DNA from: Chimaeribacter coloradensis
Lineage (GTDB): Bacteria; Pseudomonadota; Gammaproteobacteria; Enterobacterales; Enterobacteriaceae
DNA length: 64,000 bases
Reading direction: 5' to 3'
NCBI RefSeq assembly: GCF_002858715.1
Contig: NZ_PJZH01000004.1
Location: forward strand, 62,001-126,000
Shown piece by piece: positions 1-8,290 of the stretch. How positions within the stretch are numbered: position 1 is the first letter of the stretch; each line of letters begins with the position of its first letter. The notes below the pieces were generated by a model. That model had not been told where the DNA came from. It searched no databases and saw only the letters and a list, made by a program, of their open reading frames with translations. The translations under genes and the position numbers were made by a program.

Positions 1-253
1 CAATGCTCTATATGGAGAAGTGACGCCGTCACAAACGCAGAAATAACCGCTAAGATATTTGTGTTAAGTTGTGCAGTAAATCGGTTTTATCAGTGAATTT
101 AAAATAAAGCTGCAAAACTAAGTGGTTGAAGTAGTGGGTACTGCTGCATCCGCTATAGTTATTCTGTTTTTTTAATGTAAATCATATTGGGTATTGGCTA
201 CCAAAAAATTCCATATGCACCATACTCATTAGGTGATGCCCCCTCTATAGCAC
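1..253. other. AT-rich leader region, no confident gene
   Basis: This stretch is clearly richer in A and T than the rest of the window. Short reading frames enter from the left edge, for example one ending at a TGA at 21-23, but none can be tied to a protein family, so I cannot say whether an upstream gene ends here. The AT-rich run just before the small gene at 272 could hold its promoter, but I could not choose a convincing -35/-10 pair. Confidence 0.4.
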
Positions 254-271
254 GTGAATAAGGGAACCGCT

Positions 272-568
272 ATGAAGCTATTAACCGATATAGTGGAATA
301 TAGAACGTGGCTGTTTGATGAGTACCTGTTGTTTCCGGGTTCGGGAATAAACCCTCTGATGAATAATGAAGAGGTGGAGGAGTTACTTTTTCAAAACAGG
401 CCCCGGTTCTTTCCATGCATTGCGTACGTCACACCGTCAGAAAGCCATCCCGGCACAGCGGAAGTTAAATATATCAGTAAAGAGCAGGTTGAACACTGGG
501 CGGGAATTATGGGCAGTCTGCCGGCACGTAATAATGACGATTTCCTCAATAGTGATGGGAATCTGTAA
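272..568 (+). CDS. small hypothetical protein (98 aa)
   Basis: I do not recognise this protein. I chose the ATG at 272 because AAGGGA at 260-265 sits six bases upstream as a ribosome binding site; a GTG at 254 in the same frame would add six residues but has no good site. The product is acidic to neutral, with no signal peptide or membrane segment. Its centre carries a run of acidic residues (NNEEVEELL) followed by an aromatic and proline-rich part. It lies in an AT-rich pocket with another orphan small gene, which suggests accessory DNA. No function is proposed. Confidence 0.5.
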   Translation: MKLLTDIVEYRTWLFDEYLLFPGSGINPLMNNEEVEELLFQNRPRFFPCIAYVTPSESHPGTAEVKYISKEQVEHWAGIMGSLPARNNDDFLNSDGNL

Positions 569-680
569 TACCTCCCGGCCTGATTATCGTGTTGCCGGCT
601 GTGTTTCCGGGCGCGCGCCTGCGATATGCCGGCCAATCATACCGTTATAATAACTTAATAAATAAACGCTTATTTTAAGA

Positions 681-711
681 TGCTGATTGCCCCAGGACGG
701 CGCAATCAGCA
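681..711. terminator. 10-bp perfect hairpin, possible terminator
   Basis: TGCTGATTGC at 681-690 pairs perfectly with GCAATCAGCA at 702-711 around an 11-base loop. It lies between the ends of the two small convergent genes. Neither side has a real U-run, so intrinsic termination is only possible; a transcript-stabilising hairpin fits equally well. Confidence 0.35.
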
Positions 712-761
712 TTGATGTCTCGCCATCGTGTTACCTTTTTCCCGCACCGCCCGGGCGGTAT

Positions 762-1022
762 TCACCCGGCCCGCTCATTATTTGCCGCATCCAGCACCCC
801 GGTGGTGATATCCTGGTGGCCCACCCGCTCACGGTATGCCGTCATATTGATTATCGCAATATCAAGCGCTGCCAGCAGTTGCAACTGATTGAGCTTGGGT
901 GAAAAGAAGACTTCCGTTCCGGCTTCACTGGACATAATTAATAATGGGATCGCATGGTGCGGCCCCGCATCGTGATAAATCTGTTCATAGGTATTTTTGA
1001 GAATGGGGATCTTTCTTTTCAT
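762..1022 (-). CDS. small hypothetical protein (86 aa)
   Basis: An 86-residue ORF whose ATG is preceded, on the minus strand, by TAAGGG with about seven bases of spacing, so translation is plausible. The N-terminus is basic (MKRKIPILK). The middle contains a short hydrophobic stretch (QLQLLAALDIAIINM) that looks helical but is too short to be called a transmembrane segment. I recognise no family. It converges on the small gene at 272-568 with a hairpin between them. Confidence 0.4.
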   Translation of the reverse strand: MKRKIPILKNTYEQIYHDAGPHHAIPLLIMSSEAGTEVFFSPKLNQLQLLAALDIAIINMTAYRERVGHQDITTGVLDAANNERAG

Positions 1023-1368
1023 CGTTAACCCTTACTTGGCTTGTCAGTACGCAGCATCGGCCGTCATTTCTCTATGAAAGGCGTTGTTAAGAATATGATG
1101 AATAATGGGAAGATAAATCTGCATGAGTCTGTCGCGTCTATAACTATAGGCCGGATTACGCCCGCCTGATCGGCCAATGTGTAAGTTGAGAGTGTGTTCA
1201 CACAAATCACTTAATATCATTTACAGCCTATATTCCCGCTGGCACCGCCTCATTTTCCTCAATGAGCCACGGTGAGGCGCGGGCGCTTTTTCCTTTACAT
1301 CAATCACATCCCGCGGTTTCAGCCTTGCAAAGCCCCCGGCCCCGCATAGACTTTGGGGAGGAGGCACC
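1023..1368. other. intergenic region upstream of cioAB
   Basis: No convincing gene in about 350 bases. It must hold the promoter of the cytochrome bd operon and of the divergent small gene. A compact palindrome TGTGTTCACACA lies near 1194-1205, but its spacing does not fit CRP or FNR. A strong ribosome binding site GGAGGAGG lies just before 1369. Confidence 0.4.
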
Positions 1369-2754
1369 ATGCATACTCACGATCTTGTGTTGCTCGTCAG
1401 CCGCGGGCAATTTGCGTTTACCATCGGCGTTCATATCGTGCTGGCCGCGTTGGCGATTGGCTTATCCCTGTTCCTCAGCATTATTGACCTCTTCTGGGTC
1501 TGCACCCGCCGCCAGGTCTACCTGGACATCATGCACTTCTGGCAGAAAATTTTTGCCCTGAACATGGGCGTCGGGGTGGTGACCGGCGTGGTGATGGAGT
1601 TCCAGTTCGGCACGCACTGGGGGCCGTTTACCGCGCGTACCGGGGCAGTGATCGGCCCGCTGATGTTTTATGAGGTGCTGGTCGCCTTCTTTATCGAGGC
1701 GGGGTTTGTAGGGCTGATGCTGTTTGGCCTGAAAAAGATTGGCCCACGCCTGCACCTGTGCGCCACGCTGATGGTGACCGTCGGGGCGATCGTCAGCGCG
1801 TTCTGGATCGTGGCTGCCAACTCCTGGATGCAGACCCCGGCCGGGTTTTCGGTGATGGCCGGGGGCCGCTTTGTGCCGGACGACTGGTGGGCGGTGATCT
1901 TTACCCCTTCGTTCCCTTACCGCTTCCTGCATATGCTGCTGGCCTCGGTATTGGGTACCGCCTTGCTGATTGCCGCCTGCGCAGCCCGGCACCTGCTGCG
2001 GGACCGGCACAACCCGCAGGCGCGCGTCATGTACGCCGTCAGCCTCGCCGGGCTGATTCTTTTTATCCCGCTGCAAATTCTGGTGGGTGACCTGCACGGG
2101 AAAAACAGCCTGGTGCACCAGCCGCAAAAAGTGGCGGCGATAGAGGGGAGCTGGCAGCGCCCCGCGCCGGGAGACGGGGAGCCGCTGCGGCTGTTCGCCC
2201 TGCCGGATCAGGCGCAGCAACGTAACCGGGCGGAGCTGGCGATCCCGCATGTCGGCTCGCTCTATCTACACCACAATTTGACCGGCACCATCACGCCGCT
2301 CTCCGCGTTTCCGCCTGCCGACTTACCCAATGTGCCGCTGGTATTTTTCGCCTTCCGGCTGATGGTGGGGCTGGGGCTGTTGATGGCCGCCGCCGCGGTT
2401 GCCGCACTGGTGCTCTGGTTGCGCGGCCGCTTATTTGAGAGCCGCACGCTCGCCCGGATGATGGTGGCCCTCGGCCCGGCCGGGTTTGCCGCGATGCTGG
2501 CCGGCTGGGTGGTGACAGAATCAGGGCGGCAGCCGTTTACCGTCTATGGACTGATGCGCACCAGCGAGAGCCACAGTGTGCTGAGCCTGCCGCTGTCACT
2601 GGCGGTCATTGCGCTTATCGTCGCGGTATACCTGCTGACATTCGGCATCGGTCTCAAACTGCTGTTGCGGCTGCTTAACCAGCGCCCGCAGGCGGGGGAG
2701 CAGGGCGCCGCACCGGAGATGTGGCAGATGCTGACGCACAAGGAGGAGCCGTGA
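1369..2754 (+). CDS. cioA: cytochrome bd-type ubiquinol oxidase subunit I (CioA type)
   Basis: Subunit I of a bd-type quinol oxidase, which oxidises ubiquinol and reduces O2 to water in the inner membrane. At 461 residues it is shorter than E. coli CydA (about 522); the missing part is the long Q-loop, as in cyanide-insensitive CioA proteins. Visible haem and proton-path residues are His22 (equivalent of His19), Glu102 and Glu110 (equivalents of Glu99 and Glu107), His188 (equivalent of His186) and the GRQP motif in the C-terminal third. A GGAGGAGG ribosome binding site precedes the ATG. The stop overlaps the start of subunit II by one base, so the two are translationally coupled. Cyanide resistance is inferred from family type only. 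Confidence 0.93.
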   Translation: MHTHDLVLLVSRGQFAFTIGVHIVLAALAIGLSLFLSIIDLFWVCTRRQVYLDIMHFWQKIFALNMGVGVVTGVVMEFQFGTHWGPFTARTGAVIGPLMFYEVLVAFFIEAGFVGLMLFGLKKIGPRLHLCATLMVTVGAIVSAFWIVAANSWMQTPAGFSVMAGGRFVPDDWWAVIFTPSFPYRFLHMLLASVLGTALLIAACAARHLLRDRHNPQARVMYAVSLAGLILFIPLQILVGDLHGKNSLVHQPQKVAAIEGSWQRPAPGDGEPLRLFALPDQAQQRNRAELAIPHVGSLYLHHNLTGTITPLSAFPPADLPNVPLVFFAFRLMVGLGLLMAAAAVAALVLWLRGRLFESRTLARMMVALGPAGFAAMLAGWVVTESGRQPFTVYGLMRTSESHSVLSLPLSLAVIALIVAVYLLTFGIGLKLLLRLLNQRPQAGEQGAAPEMWQMLTHKEEP

Positions 2755-3746
2755 TGGTGTTCACCCCGGATGCGCTGGCGATGGTCTCGGCCGCTACCCT
2801 GGCCTTTTCACTGCTGACCTATATCCTGCTGGACGGCACCGACCTGGGCGTCGGCATCTGGCTCGGCATGACCTCAGATCCGGCCGACCGCCACCGGCTG
2901 ACGCTCTCCATTCTGCCGATTTGGGACGCCAACGAAACCTGGCTGGTGCTGCTGCTGGGCGGCATGCTGGCGCTGTTCCCGGCTGCCTACAGTGCATTTT
3001 TAACGGCGGCGCTGGTGCCCGCCATCATTATGGTCATGGCGCTGGTGATGCGCGGGGCGGCCGTGGAATTTCGTCAGGTGGCGAAGCGCCCCTGGCTGTG
3101 TGACGCCGCGATTTTTGCCGGTTCGCTTATCGCCGCGCTGTTTCAGGGCATCCTGTTCGGCACGGTGATTCAGGGCATCCCCGGCAGCGCGGCAGCGCCG
3201 GAAAGCGGGGTCTGGTGTACCCCGTTCACCCTGTTCAGCGGCGGGGTGCTGGTGGCGCTCTACCTGCTGATGGGGGCCGGGTGGCTGATCTGGCGGCTGG
3301 CTGGGGAGCTGAGCCGGGTATTCCGGCGGCGGGCGGCCTGGCTCGGGGTTCTCACGCTGCTGCTGTGCACTGCGTTTCTGCTGTGGCTGCGCCACCTGAA
3401 TCCCCAGTATGCCGCCCGCTGGCAGGATATGCCGGTCTGGCTCACGTTTGCGGCGCTGCTATTGGTTATGGCGTTGATCTTTTACCAGGTATTACACCAT
3501 CGCCTGACAATGTTACCGTTGATGACCATTCTGCTGGCGACCACGCTGGTTTTTCTGGCGCTTGCGCTGACCTTATTTCCGCAACTGCTGCCGCCGCGTT
3601 TCACCCTGTTTAACAGCGCCGCGCCACCGGCCACACAAGGATTTGTGCTGGTGGGGTATGGCTTAGTGATCCCTTTTACCTTGTTTTATAACACCTATGT
3701 CTTTTCGGTATTCCGGGGCAAAATTCGCCGGCAGCCTTACGGGTGA
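2754..3746 (+). CDS. cioB: cytochrome bd-type ubiquinol oxidase subunit II (CioB type)
   Basis: Subunit II of the bd oxidase, a hydrophobic protein of 330 residues with about eight membrane segments. The early motif YILLDGTDLGVG corresponds to the conserved GFDLGVG region of CydB proteins, and WDANETWLV matches the conserved WDGNEVWL block. I placed the start at 2754 because AAGGAGGA lies directly upstream at about 2740-2747 and the ATG overlaps the cioA TGA; an in-frame extension to 2721 would run into the cioA coding sequence and lacks homology. It functions with CioA and perhaps with the small protein that follows. Confidence 0.93.
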   Translation: MVFTPDALAMVSAATLAFSLLTYILLDGTDLGVGIWLGMTSDPADRHRLTLSILPIWDANETWLVLLLGGMLALFPAAYSAFLTAALVPAIIMVMALVMRGAAVEFRQVAKRPWLCDAAIFAGSLIAALFQGILFGTVIQGIPGSAAAPESGVWCTPFTLFSGGVLVALYLLMGAGWLIWRLAGELSRVFRRRAAWLGVLTLLLCTAFLLWLRHLNPQYAARWQDMPVWLTFAALLLVMALIFYQVLHHRLTMLPLMTILLATTLVFLALALTLFPQLLPPRFTLFNSAAPPATQGFVLVGYGLVIPFTLFYNTYVFSVFRGKIRRQPYG

Positions 3747-3855
3747 AAAATTGATATTGGGGCCATGCTGATCTATACCTCTAAAACAGACCTTTTTTTG
3801 GCTCATGCTTTTTTTCCTGAGCATGATGTAAATGCACTGATAAAAGGACGGTTCT

Positions 3856-4002
3856 ATGAAAGACAGCGAATTACCGGACAAAATCCAGGATGATCCCCAT
3901 GAGGGCCAACCCGATGGCAAAACGAATCTGGTCATCGCTTACACCGCGTGGGCGATATTTGTGGTGGTCATCGGCACTTATGTTACGGTGTTCTGGCGCT
4001 GA
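3856..4002 (+). CDS. 48-aa single-span membrane protein downstream of cioAB
   Basis: A 48-residue ORF with a ribosome binding site AAGGA at 3844-3848, seven bases before the ATG. The first ~22 residues are hydrophilic and acidic (MKDSELPDKIQDDPHEGQ); the rest forms one transmembrane helix ending at VFWR. Position and architecture resemble the tiny accessory subunits of bd oxidases (CydX in E. coli) and the short DUF2474-type proteins often found after cioAB. The sequence is not obviously CydX, and the orientation (long soluble N-terminus) differs. It precedes the operon terminator, so it is probably co-transcribed. The accessory role is inferred from context. Confidence 0.65.
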   Translation: MKDSELPDKIQDDPHEGQPDGKTNLVIAYTAWAIFVVVIGTYVTVFWR

Positions 4003-4029
4003 CAGCCGCGCTTCCGGAAAAAAGATAAG

Positions 4030-4064
4030 CCGCCTGTTATCCTGATGAGACAGGCGGTTTTTTT
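4030..4064 (+). terminator. rho-independent terminator of the cioAB operon
   Basis: CCGCCTGT at 4030-4037 pairs with ACAGGCGG at 4050-4057, followed by seven T residues. It sits 28 bases after the small membrane protein, so the three genes probably share one transcript. Confidence 0.85.
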
Positions 4065-4434
4065 ATCTCTGCTGTTTATATTTCATTGCGTTTTCCCCTC
4101 TTGTTTCTTCTGCTTTTTGCTCTTCGGAATCCTCTTAATCTTGGCCTGTTTACCCTGTGATGCGGCTTACTGAATATTGCCTCTCCCGCCTGCGGCAATG
4201 TAAACCGTGAAACCGCGCCGGGCCGCGTACCGCGCGGGCTGATGCCCGCCGGCCCTCTGGCCTGCTGCCCCGCAGGTAAATGCCAAATTTATTATTTTCA
4301 TAGAGTTAATATCGGTAAATTGCCGTTTATCAGACACAATCTCTCTGCGCTGACTGGATAAATGGTCATTTGCGGCTAAGCTTAATCATGTAACGGAAAT
4401 TGATGTTCTACGGTGAATAACTGGGAGATAACGT
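4065..4434. other. intergenic region upstream of yciE
   Basis: No gene seen in 370 bases. There is a GC-rich hairpin GCGGGC/GCCCGC at 4234-4249 and an AT-rich run at about 4275-4430 that should contain the yciE promoter. In other enterobacteria this locus is under sigma-S control, but I could not identify a clear -10 here. Confidence 0.4.
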
Positions 4435-4941
4435 ATGACAACGCTAGAAAATTATCTTGATTGGCTGCGAGACGCTCACGCGATGGAAGAACAAGCCGAA
4501 ACCATGCTGAAAGGTATGGCCGGTCGCCTTGAGCATTATCCTGACCTGAAAATGCGTATCGAGCAGCATATTAGCGAAACCAAAGACCAACAGCGTTTAG
4601 TTAAAAGCGTCATTGATCGTTATGACACCTCTAATTCCACCTTTAAAGATATTGCCGGTAAAGCCACCGCAATGGGCCAGGCAATGGGCGGTATGTTTGC
4701 CAGCGATGAAGTTGTAAAAGGTGCAATCAGCGGTTACGTGTTTGAAAATCTGGAAATTGCCTCTTATACCTCATTGATCGCTGCCGCTAAAGTGGTGGGT
4801 GACCAGGAAGGGGAGCGTATTTTCAGCCAGATCCTGGAACAGGAAGTGGCCATGGCGAAATGGTGCCTGGATCATCTGCCGGATGTTACCCAGAAATTCC
4901 TTGCCCGCTCTGAAGCACCGAATACCGAAGCCAAAAAATAG
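4435..4941 (+). CDS. yciE: YciE, DUF892 ferritin-like stress protein
   Basis: A 168-residue protein, the same length as E. coli YciE. It starts with the family hallmark YLDWLRDAHAMEEQAE and ends in an EAKK tail as E. coli YciE does. DUF892 proteins fold as ferritin-like four-helix bundles; glutamates and histidines such as those in EEQAE, IEQHISETKDQ and FENLEIASYTS are candidate metal ligands. Their biochemical role is unsettled, but they are induced in stationary phase and osmotic or bile stress. Here it is 151 bases upstream of the manganese catalase gene on the same strand, as in the yciGFE-katN locus of Salmonella. A GGGAGA ribosome binding site precedes the ATG. Confidence 0.92.
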   Translation: MTTLENYLDWLRDAHAMEEQAETMLKGMAGRLEHYPDLKMRIEQHISETKDQQRLVKSVIDRYDTSNSTFKDIAGKATAMGQAMGGMFASDEVVKGAISGYVFENLEIASYTSLIAAAKVVGDQEGERIFSQILEQEVAMAKWCLDHLPDVTQKFLARSEAPNTEAKK

Positions 4942-5092
4942 TTTTTCTTCTCTGTCCCGGTACAGATGTACCGGGATAACAATAATTGCAGTGCCCCCCA
5001 TTTCCGATTCCATGCCTGAATAAGGCAGGGCCGCGTTTACCCTTAAATTTGCGGAATCGGGTGAGTATGTCCAAAACAAGAGGAAGCATATA

Positions 5093-5989
5093 ATGTTTAA
5101 GCATGTTAAAGGACTCCAATATACCGTTCGTGTTGCCGGCCCTAACCCAGGCCTGGCGAATTTAATGCTGGAGCAGTTCGGCGGCGCGCAAGGCGAGCTG
5201 GCCGCGGCAATGCGCTACTTCACCCAGGGTCTGGCAGAAGATGATGCAGGGCGTAAAGACCTGCTGCTGGACATCGCGACCGAAGAGCTGAGCCACCTGG
5301 AGATCATCGGTACCATTATTGCGATGCTGAACAAAGGCGCCAAAGGCGACCTGGCAGAAGGCACGCAAAAAGAAGCCGAGCTTTACCGCTCCCTGACCGG
5401 CAACGGCAATGACAGCCACATCACCTCGCTGCTGTACGGCGGCGGCCCGAGCCTGATCAACTCAGCAGGCGTACCGTGGACGGCTGCTTACGTCGACACC
5501 ATCGGTGAACCGACCGCTGACCTGCGCTCTAACATCGCTGCCGAAGCGCGTGCAAAACTGGTGTATGAGCGCCTGATCAATGTTACTGATGACCCGGGCA
5601 TCAAAGATGCGCTGGGCTTCCTGATGACGCGTGAAGTCGCGCACCAGAAATCCTTTGAAAAAGCGCTCTACTCCATCCGCAACAACTTCCCGCCGGGCAA
5701 ACTGCCGCCGGTGCCGGAATATGCCAATACCTACTTCAATATGTCGGGTGAAGGGGAAGTGCGCGGCAGCTGGAACGCCGATGAGAACTTCAACTACGTC
5801 AGCAACCCGCAACCGGCTGTTGACGGCGGCGATGGCGGCGCATCTGTAGCACTGGGCGGTGAGCAGAAATCTGACCTGGAAGCGATGATGATGCGTACCC
5901 AGTCCAGCCCGGACATCAACCCGGTGACCGGTGCCGATTTGGGTGCTGCCAACCCGATTGATAAAGATCGCGCTACGGGTAAAAAATAA
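5093..5989 (+). CDS. katN: manganese-containing (non-haem) catalase
   Basis: A dimanganese catalase converting H2O2 to water and O2 in the cytoplasm. The 298-residue sequence is close to Salmonella KatN throughout, including LQYTVRVA at the N-terminus and the NNFPPGKLPP segment. Likely metal ligands are Glu35, Glu65, His68, the Glu in IAAEARAKLVYERL and the His in LMTREVAHQ. The C-terminus is a low-complexity glycine-rich linker ending in DKDRATGKK. It follows yciE and has its own ribosome binding site AGAGGAAG. A terminator lies 35 bases after the stop. Manganese dependence links it functionally to the sitABCD importer in this window. Confidence 0.95.
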   Translation: MFKHVKGLQYTVRVAGPNPGLANLMLEQFGGAQGELAAAMRYFTQGLAEDDAGRKDLLLDIATEELSHLEIIGTIIAMLNKGAKGDLAEGTQKEAELYRSLTGNGNDSHITSLLYGGGPSLINSAGVPWTAAYVDTIGEPTADLRSNIAAEARAKLVYERLINVTDDPGIKDALGFLMTREVAHQKSFEKALYSIRNNFPPGKLPPVPEYANTYFNMSGEGEVRGSWNADENFNYVSNPQPAVDGGDGGASVALGGEQKSDLEAMMMRTQSSPDINPVTGADLGAANPIDKDRATGKK

Positions 5990-6024
5990 CCCACGCCTGC
6001 TGTCCCTGACGCAAGGTAATAACC

Positions 6025-6052
6025 GCCGCCCACATCACCGGGCGGCTTTTTT
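6025..6052 (+). terminator. terminator of yciE-katN
   Basis: GCCGCCC at 6025-6031 pairs with GGGCGGC at 6040-6046, followed by six T residues. Confidence 0.85.
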
Positions 6053-6174
6053 ATTGTGCCCGCCTATTGTTAACAAGCCGTTAATAACTATAAGCCACTT
6101 TAACACCCCAGGCTAAATATCGTGCTACCAGCATAGGAATAGTCTTAATAAATAAGCGGCCAACCGCTCAGGCA

Positions 6175-6202
6175 TTTACCTTAATAAACGGGACGTTATA
6201 GT
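6175..6202 (+). promoter_or_regulatory. candidate promoter of an intergenic transcript
   Basis: TTTACC at 6175-6180 and TATAGT at 6197-6202, separated by 16 bases, lie between katN and yciF. No ORF follows before a strong terminator at 6252-6276, so the promoter, if real, would make a short non-coding RNA. Confidence 0.4.
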
Positions 6203-6208
6203 AGCAGG

Positions 6209-6276
6209 GTAATGATTTTCACTGTAACGAAGATCACCTTGACACTTTTTTGCCCGCGTCTTGCGGGCTTTTTTTT
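6209..6276 (+). ncRNA. candidate ~68-nt small RNA
   Basis: The stretch runs from the expected start site after the TATAGT box to a textbook terminator: GCCCGC at 6252-6257, GCGGGC at 6263-6268 and eight T residues. The katN transcript already has its own terminator at 6025-6052, so this second plus-strand terminator is otherwise unexplained. A long 3' U-run is typical of Hfq-bound sRNAs. I do not recognise it as a named enterobacterial sRNA. Confidence 0.4.
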
Positions 6277-6306
6277 GCCGCGGCCAAAGCAAGCGACAAT
6301 AAAAAA

Positions 6307-6324
6307 CCCCGGCATCAGCCGGGG
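6307..6324 (-). terminator. terminator of yciF
   Basis: On the minus strand the stem CCCCGGC/GCCGGGG (6307-6313 and 6318-6324) is followed by six U residues (plus-strand A at 6301-6306). It lies 30 bases beyond the yciF stop. Confidence 0.85.
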
Positions 6325-6354
6325 CGGGGATATTCGCTGTCACGAATCGGGAGA

Positions 6355-6843
6355 TTATTTCGCCGGGGCAGTCTGGCCTTCGGCAATAATAGTCAGCTTC
6401 TCATCGGTGGCTTTCTCTTCTTTCAGCGTCTCTTCCAGCAGGGAAGCCGCTTCGGTAAAGCCCAGTTTCAGCGCCATCGCGTGCAGGGTGCCGTACGTCG
6501 CGATCTCATAATGCTCTACTTTCTGGGCGGCACCGATCAGGCCTGCATCACGTACCGGGCCTTTCTCAACGCCGTCAATGATCTCCTGCGCTTCCTCTAC
6601 CAGCCCTTCCAGCGCGTGGCACTTCATACGTTTGATACGCAGTTCCGGCGTTGCTTCAACCAGCTGGTCCAGACGTTCAATCTGCCCCTGGGTCTCTTCC
6701 AGGTGAGTATGGAAAGCATCAACTAACTTAGGGTCCTCAGCCGCACGGGCCATTTTTGGAAGAGCCTTAGTTATTTGTTTCTCGGCGCTGTAAACGTCAG
6801 ACAAATCATGAATGAAAAGATCCTTCAGGGTCTTAATAGCCAT
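6355..6843 (-). CDS. yciF: YciF, DUF892 ferritin-like stress protein
   Basis: A 162-residue DUF892 protein close to E. coli YciF: the N-terminal DLFIHDLSDVYSAEKQ, the central HLEETQGQIERLDQ and KVEHYEIATYGTL are family landmarks. YciF forms a ferritin-like helical bundle with a possible dinuclear metal site; candidate ligands include the Glu and His of HLEET and VEHYE. In E. coli and Salmonella yciF lies in the same operon as yciE; here it is convergent with yciE-katN, separated by terminators and a possible sRNA. It has its own terminator and a GAGGATAACC ribosome binding region before the ATG. Confidence 0.92.
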   Translation of the reverse strand: MAIKTLKDLFIHDLSDVYSAEKQITKALPKMARAAEDPKLVDAFHTHLEETQGQIERLDQLVEATPELRIKRMKCHALEGLVEEAQEIIDGVEKGPVRDAGLIGAAQKVEHYEIATYGTLHAMALKLGFTEAASLLEETLKEEKATDEKLTIIAEGQTAPAK

Positions 6844-7123
6844 CTGGTTATCCTCTGTTGTGCTGCATTAGTAGGGAATGTCATTAAAATTGCATAACCT
6901 GTTGCTGCAATTTTTATCCTTCACTATTAAGTAATAGCTGAAAGTGACGGAATTTCCAGTAAAGCGCCTGAGAGAAGTCCGGATATTCCTTTTCAGCCGG
7001 GTGCGTGACCTGTGTTTTTTATTTCCGCGGCTTAGGCGGGGGATTTCCCGGCTTTCATGGGGTGACAGGCCATTATTTACCGGCCTGCGGGTACGCCCCC
7101 GCGGTATAGCGGGGGCGCGGCAG

Positions 7124-8290
7124 TCAGGGTTTAAATACCGCACGCAGGCAGCCGTCAGTTTTATGTTTGAACATGTCATAGCCGAGCGGCGCATCTTCCA
7201 GTGAGAAGCGGTGCGTCACCATAAATGCCGGGTCCAGCTCCCCTTTGGAGACGTGGTCCAGCAGCCGGTGCATATAGCGCTGCCCATGCTGCTGGGCAGT
7301 GCGCACTGTCAGCCCTTTGTTCATCATCAGGCCAAGCGGGAATTTATCCATCACCCCATACACCCCCAGGATCGAGAGGGTACCGCCTTTGCGGCAGGCC
7401 ATCATCGCCTGGCGCAGCGCCGCGCCGACATCGGTTTCCAGGTGCAGCAGCTGCTTGGTGCGGTCATACACCTGCGTCAGCCCTTCGCCTTTGGCTTCCA
7501 TCCCCACGGCGTCGATGCAGCTGTCCGGGCCGCGGCCGCCGGTCAGTTCCAGCAGCGCTTCCTGAATATCCACTTTGGTGTAGTCCAGCGGAATCGCCCC
7601 AATCTTGTCACGCGCCATTGCCAGCCGTTCCGGGAAGCGGTCGATGGCGATTACCTTCTCCGCCCCCATCAGGTAGGCGCTCTGTTGCGCCATCAGCCCG
7701 ACGCCGCCGCAGCCCCACACCGCGACAATATCGCCGGGGTGAATGTTGCAGAAATCCGCCCCCATGTAGCCGGTGGGGGCGGCGTCGGAGAGGAACAACG
7801 CCTGCTCATCGGTGACGTTTTCCGGCACGACAAAACAGTCGTTGTCAGCGAACGGCACCCGCACATATTGCGCGTGGGAACCGGCATAACCGCCGAATGC
7901 GTGGCTGTAGGCGTAGATCCCGGCGGTGGGGTAACCGAGGATCGGCTCTGCCAGCTCCGGGTGCGGGTGGGTGTTGTCACAGCAGGAGTAGAGTTGCTGC
8001 TGACAGAACCAGCAGGAGCCGCAGACGATAAACGACGGCACCACCACGCGGTCACCGGGTTTGACCTTTTTCACCTCGCGGCCAACCTCGACAATCTCCC
8101 CCATAAACTCATGGCCCAGCACATCCCCCTCTTTCATGCTCGGGATCAGGCCGTCGATGATGTGCAGATCGGAGCCGCAGGTGGTGGTCAGCCCGACGCG
8201 GACAATCGCATCTTTCGGGTTGATGAGGGTCGGGTCGTTTACGGTTTCGACCCGCAGGTCATTGACGCCATTCCAACAGAGTGCTCGCAT
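7124..8290 (-). CDS. zinc-dependent alcohol dehydrogenase, formaldehyde-dehydrogenase-like
   Basis: A 388-residue medium-chain dehydrogenase that should oxidise an alcohol or aldehyde adduct with NAD(P). Catalytic zinc residues are Cys38, His60 and Glu61; the structural zinc site is formed by cysteines at about 90, 93, 96 and 104. The Rossmann motif GCGGVG spans about 193-198. The insertion PILGYPTAGIYAYSHAFGG and overall length resemble the glutathione-independent formaldehyde dehydrogenase branch (FdhA-like), but the substrate is unproven. Its start overlaps the stop of the upstream SRPBCC gene by one base, so the two are co-translated. An association with stress genes such as YciF and KatN is consistent with a stress-response locus. 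Confidence 0.85.
   Translation of the reverse strand: MRALCWNGVNDLRVETVNDPTLINPKDAIVRVGLTTTCGSDLHIIDGLIPSMKEGDVLGHEFMGEIVEVGREVKKVKPGDRVVVPSFIVCGSCWFCQQQLYSCCDNTHPHPELAEPILGYPTAGIYAYSHAFGGYAGSHAQYVRVPFADNDCFVVPENVTDEQALFLSDAAPTGYMGADFCNIHPGDIVAVWGCGGVGLMAQQSAYLMGAEKVIAIDRFPERLAMARDKIGAIPLDYTKVDIQEALLELTGGRGPDSCIDAVGMEAKGEGLTQVYDRTKQLLHLETDVGAALRQAMMACRKGGTLSILGVYGVMDKFPLGLMMNKGLTVRTAQQHGQRYMHRLLDHVSKGELDPAFMVTHRFSLEDAPLGYDMFKHKTDGCLRAVFKP

Noticed and set aside
1194-1205. CRP or FNR site upstream of cioAB (TGTGTTCACACA)
   Set aside because: Half-site spacing is too short for CRP and the half-sites do not match FNR.
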